A DNA stretch of 56,236 bases from DASRHK01 sp035650495 (GTDB lineage Bacteria; Pseudomonadota; Gammaproteobacteria; Nevskiales; Nevskiaceae): assembly GCA_035650495.1 (NCBI GenBank), contig DASRHK010000058.1, positions 1-56,236 of the forward strand, given 5' to 3'. Both the position numbers and the translations under genes were made by a program. The first letter of the stretch is position 1. Each line of letters starts with the position of its first letter. Positions 50,477 through 56,236 of the stretch are shown in pieces. Under the pieces are notes generated by a model. It was not told where the DNA came from, ran no database searches, and saw only the letters and a list, made by a program, of their open reading frames with translations.

Positions 50477-50731
50477 TTATCTCGAGTTGCTGTCGTTATT
50501 GACCCGATCGCGCTCGAAGCGCTCGGGGATCGGGCGGGTGAAGCTCTGCAGATAGCGCTGATAGACGCGATCGGCGGCCTCGCCCGGCAAGCCGGTCGGC
50601 GGCGCCTTGTTCTGCGGGCTCTTCTGCAGCTCGATCCAGGCGCGTGCCTGATCGCCGTAGGCCGCGCGATTCTCGTCCGCGATCGCCGCGCCGCTGAGTG
50701 CCAACATCACCGCCAGAGCCAGAGTTTTCAT
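50477..50731 (-). CDS. DUF3613 protein of the Tad locus
   Basis: An 84-residue exported protein. Signal peptide MKTLALAVMLALSGAAIA; mature part with GDQARAWIELQKSPQNKAPP and AADRVYQRYLQSFTRPIPERF, which is the DUF3613 pattern seen in Tad loci of beta- and gammaproteobacteria. AAGGA lies 8 nt before this ATG; an ATG three codons earlier overlaps the tadD stop. Presumed small periplasmic accessory of Tad pilus assembly; function unproven. Confidence 0.75.
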   Translation of the reverse strand: MKTLALAVMLALSGAAIADENRAAYGDQARAWIELQKSPQNKAPPTGLPGEAADRVYQRYLQSFTRPIPERFERDRVNNDSNSR

Positions 50732-50736
50732 CGGAG

Positions 50737-51420
50737 TCATCCTTTGCGCGCAGGCTTGGCGGCCGGCGTCACCACCGGCCTCGCCTGCACTTGCACAGCC
50801 TGCGCCTGCCGGCGCAATTCGCCAAGAGTGTCGGGTTTCAGGCCCCACTGCTGCCGGATCCGGGCAATCCGCGCCTCGTCCTTCATCAGGATCAGCAGGA
50901 TCACGAGGTTATTGCGGTACTTCTCGCTCGCGGGATCGAGCTCGGTGGCGGTCGCGAGCTCCGTTTGCGCGCCGGCGTAGAGGCCGTTGCTCATCAGCGC
51001 GTAGCCGAGGTCGTTGCGCCACTGCGCGTTGGTCGGGTGCGCGGCGACCGCCTTGCGCAAGTAATCGATGCCCATGCCTGGATTGCTGCGCACGTGCAGC
51101 AGGCCAAGCCCGTGATACGCATCGCCGGCGTAGTCACCGTGAAGCAGGCTGCGATAAATCTCGTCGGCTTCCGCGGTGCGGCCCATCGCGGCGAGCGCAT
51201 CGGCGCGCAGCGCGGACAGCGCGTCGCTCTTGCCGTTGGCTTTCTGCTCTTCGTCGATGTGCGCGAGCGCGGCGAAATACTGGCCGTGATCGAGCAGGCC
51301 TCGGATGAGATCGGTGTGGATCGCCGCTTCGGTGCTCGTCGACGATCCGCCCTTCGCCACCGGCATCGCGCAGCCGGCGAGCGTGAGCAGCATCGCGATG
51401 ATCGCAAGTGTGCGCGTCAT
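50737..51420 (-). CDS. tadD: TPR lipoprotein TadD
   Basis: A 227-residue lipoprotein. MTRTLAIIAMLLTLAGC is a lipoprotein signal with cysteine at 17. TPR-type helices follow: DALSALRADALAAMGRTAEA, AYHGLGLLHVRSNPGMGIDY, NAQWRNDLGYALMSNGLYAG and EKYRNNLVILLILMKDEA. TadD acts as pilotin or assembly lipoprotein for the Tad secretin. It is coupled by ATGA overlap to tadC upstream. Confidence 0.88.
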   Translation of the reverse strand: MTRTLAIIAMLLTLAGCAMPVAKGGSSTSTEAAIHTDLIRGLLDHGQYFAALAHIDEEQKANGKSDALSALRADALAAMGRTAEADEIYRSLLHGDYAGDAYHGLGLLHVRSNPGMGIDYLRKAVAAHPTNAQWRNDLGYALMSNGLYAGAQTELATATELDPASEKYRNNLVILLILMKDEARIARIRQQWGLKPDTLGELRRQAQAVQVQARPVVTPAAKPARKG

Positions 51421-52346
51421 CGACCCGTGACCTCGCCGAGCGCGCGGATGATCGAGATGAACGCCGGACCCGCGACGAAGATGAGCAGCGCCGGGAAGAA
51501 GAAGCCCACCATCACCCAGGTCATCTTCGCCGACGTGCGATTCACCGACTCGCGCAGATCGAGATCGCGACGCTCCTCGAGGATCTGCATCATGTCCGAC
51601 AACGGCTCGCGGATCTCGCCGCCGTAGCGATCGACCTGTCGCAGCACGGTGAGCACGCCGGAGAGATCGCTGACGTCCATCGCTTCGCCGAGACCGCGCA
51701 GCACTTCCGCCGTGTCGCCGCCGGCTTCGAGCGAGCGCAGCACCAATTCGAACTCGCGTCCGAGCTCCGGCAATACGCCGCGACCCTCGCGCACGAGGCT
51801 CGCGATCGCCTGGCGCGTCGACAGTCCCGCCTCGAACAGCAGCACCAGCAGGTGGATGAACAGCGGCACCTCGTTCTTGATCCGCTGCCGGCGCGCGGCG
51901 GCGACGCGGCGCAGGATCCACATCGGACCGAGCAGCGACACGACGAGCAGCGCCGCGGTGTAGAACACGAGCAGGATCGGCCGCGCGCTCGCCGACACCC
52001 ACAGGCCCGCGCTCAGCATGATCGCGGCGATCGGCAATCCGGCTTGCCCGGCGTAGAAGACGATGCGCGATCCGGCGTCGCGCCAGCCGGCCTGGATCAG
52101 GAGCTTCTCGCTCTCGCCTTCGTTCTCGAGCATGCGCTCGATGCGACGGCCGCGCCGCGCGAGCGACGTGAGCCACGGTTGCGCTTGTGCGACGGCGAAC
52201 TCGTCGCCGATGGTGCCGCCCTGCAGGCGCGTCTGCAGGCGTCCCGCGCCGCGCGCCTGCAACAGCCACACCGCGAACGCGAGCCCGCCGGCCGCGAGCA
52301 GCAGCACCGACATCGCGACGAGGATGGCGAACGTCTGCGGGCTCAT
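51417..52346 (-). CDS. tadC: Tad inner-membrane platform protein TadC
   Basis: A 309-residue type II secretion F-domain protein. One N-terminal helix, two further helices near 100-145, the GspF-type segment EVPLFIHLLVLLFEAGLSTR, QAIASLVREGRGVLPELGRE, and a final helix (MVGFFFPALLIFVAGPAFIS). With TadB it forms the platform on which TadA assembles or retracts Flp fibres. Ten bases follow the tadB stop. Confidence 0.92.
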   Translation of the reverse strand: MSPQTFAILVAMSVLLLAAGGLAFAVWLLQARGAGRLQTRLQGGTIGDEFAVAQAQPWLTSLARRGRRIERMLENEGESEKLLIQAGWRDAGSRIVFYAGQAGLPIAAIMLSAGLWVSASARPILLVFYTAALLVVSLLGPMWILRRVAAARRQRIKNEVPLFIHLLVLLFEAGLSTRQAIASLVREGRGVLPELGREFELVLRSLEAGGDTAEVLRGLGEAMDVSDLSGVLTVLRQVDRYGGEIREPLSDMMQILEERRDLDLRESVNRTSAKMTWVMVGFFFPALLIFVAGPAFISIIRALGEVTGR

Positions 52347-52356
52347 GTGAGCGTTC

Positions 52357-53292
52357 TCATGTCGCCGTCGCGTCGGTGGCGCGCATCATCCGCCAGATCA
52401 CGAGCACGCCGATGATCTGCAGCGCGCCCGAGGCGAGCAGCGTCAGCTGGCCCGCGGTCTGGCGCCACATCTCGGCGTAGTAGTCGGGGTTCTGCACCCA
52501 GATCAGCAGCGTCAGCGACGCCGGAATCACGGCGAGCGTGTATGCGGAGATGCGCGTCTCGATCGTGAGCGCACGCAGCTCGCGGTTGGCGACGTCGCGC
52601 GAGCGGATCGCGCTGATCAGGCTCTTCAGCACGTTGCGCAGGCTGCCGCCGTACTTGCGGTTGATCGCCGCGGCGAGCGCGACGATCTTGAGATCGCGGA
52701 TGCGATGGATCTCCGCGGCCTCGGCGAGCACCGTCTCGATCGGCGCGCCCAGGCGCACCTGCCGGCCGATCGACAGGAACAACGTGCGCGTCGGCTCCGG
52801 CGCTTCGCGTGCGGACGAGGCGAAAGATTCGTCGACGGTGTTGCCGGCGGAGAGCACGCGGATCACCGATTCGAGCAGATCGGGCAATTGCGACACGATC
52901 AGGTGACGGCGCTTCGAAGCCTGCTGCGACAGCCACGCGAAGACGACGAGACCCGCGAGCAGGATCGCGAACGGGCCCGCATACGGGCCGAGGAGCAGCA
53001 GTGCCAACGGCACCAGGAACAGGCTGAGCACGAGTCCGCGCGCGACGACGAGCGGCTCGACGTCGAGGCCCGAGCGCCAGAGCGCGTGGCAGACCGCACG
53101 CAGCACCGGGTTGCCGAGCTCGCGATCGCGCGCGACATAAACCGCGCCCGGCTCGTCGACGCCGAGCGCGCGCAGGCGCAGCGTGAGCTTCTCTTCGCGA
53201 CCGCGACGTCCGGCGCGCAGGTAGAGCCACGCAGCCATTCCGAACGTGAGCAGCGCGGCGGCGAGATAAAGCAATCCCGCGAGCAATCTCAT
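52357..53292 (-). CDS. tadB: Tad inner-membrane platform protein TadB
   Basis: A 311-residue F-domain protein. After a first helix (LLAGLLYLAAALLTFGMAAW) come two helices at about 85-120, the T2SF domain (QLPDLLESVIRVLSAGNTVD, LKIVALAAAINRKYGGSLRN) and a final helix. Start codon overlaps the tadA stop as ATGA. Partner of TadC and TadA. Confidence 0.92.
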   Translation of the reverse strand: MRLLAGLLYLAAALLTFGMAAWLYLRAGRRGREEKLTLRLRALGVDEPGAVYVARDRELGNPVLRAVCHALWRSGLDVEPLVVARGLVLSLFLVPLALLLLGPYAGPFAILLAGLVVFAWLSQQASKRRHLIVSQLPDLLESVIRVLSAGNTVDESFASSAREAPEPTRTLFLSIGRQVRLGAPIETVLAEAAEIHRIRDLKIVALAAAINRKYGGSLRNVLKSLISAIRSRDVANRELRALTIETRISAYTLAVIPASLTLLIWVQNPDYYAEMWRQTAGQLTLLASGALQIIGVLVIWRMMRATDATAT

Positions 53293-54506
53293 TTGAGCTC
53301 TCGCAGGTCCAGATGCTGACCCGTGCCGTCGTCGTAGCGGAACAGCTCCCGCAGCTTGAGCTCACCGCGCTCGAGCCCGAGCACTTCAGCGACGGACATC
53401 ACCCGCCGCTCGCCGCCGGGCAAACGCGCCACGTGGACGATCATCTGCAGCGCGGATGCGATCTGGCCGCGGAACGTCACTTCGCTGCCGGAGAATCCCG
53501 CGAATCCTGCGAGCAATTCGAGGCGATGCACGGCGTCGTGCACCGAGTTCGCGTGCAAGGTGGTCATCGAGCCGTCGTGACCCGTGTTCATCGCCTGCAG
53601 CATGTCGAGCACTTCGTCGCCACGCACCTCGCCGACGATGATGCGATCGGGGCGCATGCGCAGCGCGTTTCGCACCAGGTCGCGCGCCGTCACCGCCTTC
53701 TGCCCTTCGAGATTCGGCGGGCGCGATTCGAGCCGCACCGTGTGCGAGTGGCCGAGCCGCAATTCGGCAGCGTCCTCGATGGTGACGACGCGCTCGTTGT
53801 CCGGGATCCACTGCGAGAGCAGATTGAGGAACGTCGTCTTGCCCGAGCCGGTGCCGCCGGTGATCAGGATGTTGGTGCGCGACATCACGCGGTTCTCGAG
53901 CGCCATCAGCATCGGCGGCGACACGGTGCCGAGCCGCAGGAGATCATCGGCCGACAGCGGCGTCTTGCGGAACTTGCGGATCGAGAGCGCCGGGCCGTCG
54001 AGCGCGATCGGCGGAATGATCGCGTTGACGCGCGAGCCGTCGGGCAAGCGCGCGTCGACCATCGGCGTGGATTCGTCGACGCGCCGGCCGATCGGCGCGA
54101 GGATGCGCTGGATCACGCGGATCACGTGGTTGTCGTCGACGAAGCGCACCGGCACCGATTCGAGCCGGCCTTCGCGCTCGACGAAAACGTTGTTCGGGCC
54201 GTTGACCACGATGTCGGCGACGGTGTCGTCGTCGATCAATGACTGGATCGGGCCGTAGCCGAGCAGCTCGTGCAGCGCGTCGCGCGCCAGCCAGTCCGAT
54301 TCGCGTGCGTTGATCGCGAGCTTCTGCTCGAACACGTAGCGCTTCACCTGATCCTGCACGAAGCGCTCGGTCTTCTCCTGCGGCCAGGCGCCGATGTCGA
54401 GATTGAGCGACTCGATCTGCGCGATCAGGTACCGGTGCAATCCGCTCTTGAGGACCTGGTATTGATCCGAGAGCCGGAAGCGCGTAGCCGCTTCGGGCGT
54501 GCTCAT
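53289..54506 (-). CDS. tadA: Tad pilus ATPase TadA/CpaF
   Basis: A 405-residue secretion ATPase of the CpaF family. Walker A GGTGSGKTT at 217-225, ERVVTIEDAAELRLG, Walker B IIVGEVRGDEVLDMLQAMNT, and HDGSMTTLHANS as the His box. The N-terminal domain has LLGYGPIQSLIDDDTVADIV and VNGPNNVFVER. It powers Flp pilus assembly, and in some species also retraction. Three bases separate its start from the cpaE stop. Confidence 0.96.
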   Translation of the reverse strand: MSTPEAATRFRLSDQYQVLKSGLHRYLIAQIESLNLDIGAWPQEKTERFVQDQVKRYVFEQKLAINARESDWLARDALHELLGYGPIQSLIDDDTVADIVVNGPNNVFVEREGRLESVPVRFVDDNHVIRVIQRILAPIGRRVDESTPMVDARLPDGSRVNAIIPPIALDGPALSIRKFRKTPLSADDLLRLGTVSPPMLMALENRVMSRTNILITGGTGSGKTTFLNLLSQWIPDNERVVTIEDAAELRLGHSHTVRLESRPPNLEGQKAVTARDLVRNALRMRPDRIIVGEVRGDEVLDMLQAMNTGHDGSMTTLHANSVHDAVHRLELLAGFAGFSGSEVTFRGQIASALQMIVHVARLPGGERRVMSVAEVLGLERGELKLRELFRYDDGTGQHLDLRELK

Positions 54507-54509
54507 GCG

Positions 54510-55694
54510 CTAGCCGAAGATCTTTTCGAGGAAGCCGGGCGCCTCGCGCGTGACGGCCGTGCCCGTGTTCAGCGCTGACGCAAGCTTGCGCATGTCGCGG
54601 CACCACGGATGCTTGGGCGCCAGCGCGAACAGCGACTCGCCCGTGTCCATCGCCTGCGTGCGCGACAGATCATCGCCCGGCAACGCCGCGAGCAGCGGCA
54701 GCTCGAGCAACTCGGCGAGCGCTTCGGGCTCGAGGCCCTGGCGCCGGCGATAGCCGTCGACGACGAGCGAGACGCGATCGACCGCGGCGTCTTCGAGCCG
54801 CAGCGCGCGCAGCAGGTATTTGTTGTGGCGCGAGCGCAGGATCGACTGATCCGACAACAGCAGCGTGCGATCCGCCGCGCCGACGATGCCCGACAGCAGT
54901 CGCGTGCTGTACTGACCGTCGAGCGTGACGAACGTCGCCGAGAACAGGTTGCGGAAGACCTGCAGGAGCTTCAGCAGATCCTCGCCGTCGACCGTCGGCC
55001 GTCCGATCAGGTCTTCCGGCAGCGAGAGCACGAAGAGTCCGCTGTTGTGTTTCGCAAACGCGGAATCGACCAGCGTCTGATCGCAGCGGAAGACGTCGTT
55101 GATCGCGTCCAGCACGCTGTAGGTCTGATTGATGTTCAGGAACACCGCCGACGATCCGGCCGGCAGCGAAAGATCGGCGAGCACGACGCGTTCGCCGCGC
55201 GGGACTGAATCGAGCGTGGCGAGCGCGAGATGCTGCGCGAAGAATCCGGTCGCGGGATCGGCATCGGCGCCGAGGATCGCGTAGAGCTTGCCTTGCTTGG
55301 TGCCGCGCGAGCCGCCGACGACGGTGCGCCGGAGCAATCGGCTGATCAGCGCGGCGACTTGCGTGTCGTCGCGACGAAGGACGAGGAAGTCGCGCGCGCC
55401 GGCGCGCATCGCGGTGAGCACGACGTCAGGCTGACCGTCTTCGCCGAGGCCGGCGACGGGGATGTCCGGGATGCGCTCGAGCAGCCGTTCCATCCACACC
55501 GCGCGCGCCGGAGCGTTCTGCGCGTCGAACTGGAAGAAGACGACGTCGATCTTGCCGCCGGCCTGCACGCGCTGGAGCAGATCTTCCGCGTCGACCGGCC
55601 GCATCAGCGAAAAGTCGGCGCCCGCGCCGGCAGCGCCTTGCAGCCACGACAGATAAACCGGATCGTCGGCGACGACCAGCGCCTGCGTCTTCAT
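54510..55694 (-). CDS. tadZ: TadZ/CpaE-like localisation protein with degenerate P-loop
   Basis: A 394-residue protein with an N-terminal receiver-like domain (about 1-120) and a MinD/ParA-like C-terminal domain. The expected deviant Walker A (KGGVGKST type) reads YAILGADADPATGFFAQHLA, with no lysine, so ATP binding may be lost. Later segments (VLADLSLPAGSSAVFLN, FVTLDGQYSTRLLSGIVGAA) follow the TadZ pattern. TadZ places the Tad machine at a pole or focus. The start overlaps the secretin stop (ATGA). Confidence 0.85.
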   Translation of the reverse strand: MKTQALVVADDPVYLSWLQGAAGAGADFSLMRPVDAEDLLQRVQAGGKIDVVFFQFDAQNAPARAVWMERLLERIPDIPVAGLGEDGQPDVVLTAMRAGARDFLVLRRDDTQVAALISRLLRRTVVGGSRGTKQGKLYAILGADADPATGFFAQHLALATLDSVPRGERVVLADLSLPAGSSAVFLNINQTYSVLDAINDVFRCDQTLVDSAFAKHNSGLFVLSLPEDLIGRPTVDGEDLLKLLQVFRNLFSATFVTLDGQYSTRLLSGIVGAADRTLLLSDQSILRSRHNKYLLRALRLEDAAVDRVSLVVDGYRRRQGLEPEALAELLELPLLAALPGDDLSRTQAMDTGESLFALAPKHPWCRDMRKLASALNTGTAVTREAPGFLEKIFG

Positions 55695-56236
55695 CGGCTG
55701 TAGCCCGACGGCGTCGAGTTGAAGTTGCCGTTCTCGAGGAAGATGAACGACGCCGCGCCCGGTCGATATTCGTCGTAGCGCGAGCCCGGCAGCGGCGGCT
55801 GCGGCGCGCCCCTGGCGAGCGGCCGCACCAGATGCGGCGTCACCACCATGATCAGCTCCTTGTCCTCGCGATTGATGCGCGAAGAGCGGAACAGCGCGCC
55901 GATCACCGGGATGTCGCCGAGCCACGGCACCTTGTCGACGTTGCTGAGCAGGTTGTTGCTGACGAGACCGGAGATGACGAAGGTCTCGCCGTCGCCGAGC
56001 TCGATCGTCGTGTCGGTGCGGCGCACGTTGAGCGCGGGCACCGCGACGCCGGAGACCTGGATGCCGGCGGAGAAATTGAGATCGCTCACTTCCGGCGCGA
56101 CCTTGAGCGCGATGCGATCGCGCGCCAGCACGGTCGGCGTCAGCGACAACCGCACGCCGAACTCCTTGTACTGGATCGTCACGCTGCCGATGTTCGCGCC
56201 GCCCTGCGAAACAGGCACCGGGAATTCACCGCCGGC
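55691..56236 (-). CDS. rcpA: Tad secretin RcpA/CpaC, C-terminal part (cut by window edge)
   Basis: About 181 C-terminal residues of an outer-membrane secretin; the gene continues beyond the window. GGEFPVPVSQGGANIG and TIQYKEFGVRLSLTPTVL are in the secretin domain, DTTIELGDGETFVISGLVS and VPWLGDIPVIGALFRSS are the most conserved secretin motifs, followed by ELIMVVTPHLVRPL. It forms the pore through which Flp pili leave the cell. rcpC/cpaB, the pilin and prepilin peptidase are presumably upstream. Confidence 0.93.
   Translation of the reverse strand, partial: AGGEFPVPVSQGGANIGSVTIQYKEFGVRLSLTPTVLARDRIALKVAPEVSDLNFSAGIQVSGVAVPALNVRRTDTTIELGDGETFVISGLVSNNLLSNVDKVPWLGDIPVIGALFRSSRINREDKELIMVVTPHLVRPLARGAPQPPLPGSRYDEYRPGAASFIFLENGNFNSTPSGYSR

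Overview
This window is chromosomal DNA of a GC-rich (roughly two-thirds G+C by eye) Gram-negative bacterium of the Beta-/Gammaproteobacteria. Evidence for that includes lptD-surA-pdxA-rsmA with divergent amgK-murU, opgG-opgH, pilT/pilU beside yggS, and many ATGA/GTGA stop-start overlaps. RNase T (rnt) is best known from Gammaproteobacteria and tilts the call that way, but I cannot name a genus. I see no phage, transposase, integrase or CRISPR array.

Layout. 0-4.7 kb (minus): a histidine phosphatase, two SDR dehydrogenases, an APH-like kinase and an acyl-CoA dehydrogenase, packed as one operon and divergent from a LysR regulator. 5.7-9.3 kb (minus): a glycine-zipper lipoprotein, a membrane Ser/Thr kinase and a DUF1329 protein. 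9.3-14.9 kb: a DUF1631 protein, a COMT-like methyltransferase with an iron alcohol dehydrogenase, an RMD1-family membrane protein and a small ACT-like protein. 14.9-15.9 kb (minus): rplM-rpsI followed by tRNA-Gln(CTG) and a terminator. 16-19.3 kb (minus): pilT, pilU and a second pilU-like gene. 19.4-27.7 kb: yggS-rpiA, rhlE with a structured leader, a DUF4399 protein, an HSD10-like SDR, an alpha/beta hydrolase, an M50 protease, a GT-C type membrane protein and argG. 27.8-36.9 kb: rnt, a royal-jelly/yellow-family protein, opgG-opgH, an olsB-olsA pair for ornithine lipid, an L,D-transpeptidase and a small lipoprotein. 37-46.9 kb: lipA with three coupled small genes, OsmC-murU-amgK, and lptD-surA-pdxA-rsmA. 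47-56.2 kb (minus): most of a Tad/Flp pilus operon (secretin fragment, tadZ/cpaE, tadA, tadB, tadC, tadD, a DUF3613 protein, tadG), ending in a translationally coupled PAS-only membrane sensor.

Themes. Much of the window builds the envelope: LPS export and OMP folding (lptD, surA), periplasmic glucans (opgGH), ornithine lipid (olsBA), peptidoglycan cross-linking and recycling (LDT, amgK, murU), and two surface-pilus systems (type IV retraction ATPases and Tad). The first operon looks like a split version of the kinase-plus-dehydrogenase module of eukaryotic ACAD10/ACAD11.

The least explained structure is a set of long intergenic inverted repeats lying directly after stop codons (window start, 31.2 kb, 35.5 kb, 46.9 kb). 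Three of them share a palindromic core but have unrelated outer arms. Other points are a COMT of animal type with its catalytic residues intact, an LDT reading frame that runs through the convergent gene's terminator, and three genes with a -10-like hexamer exactly 6 nt before the start codon, suggesting leaderless mRNAs.
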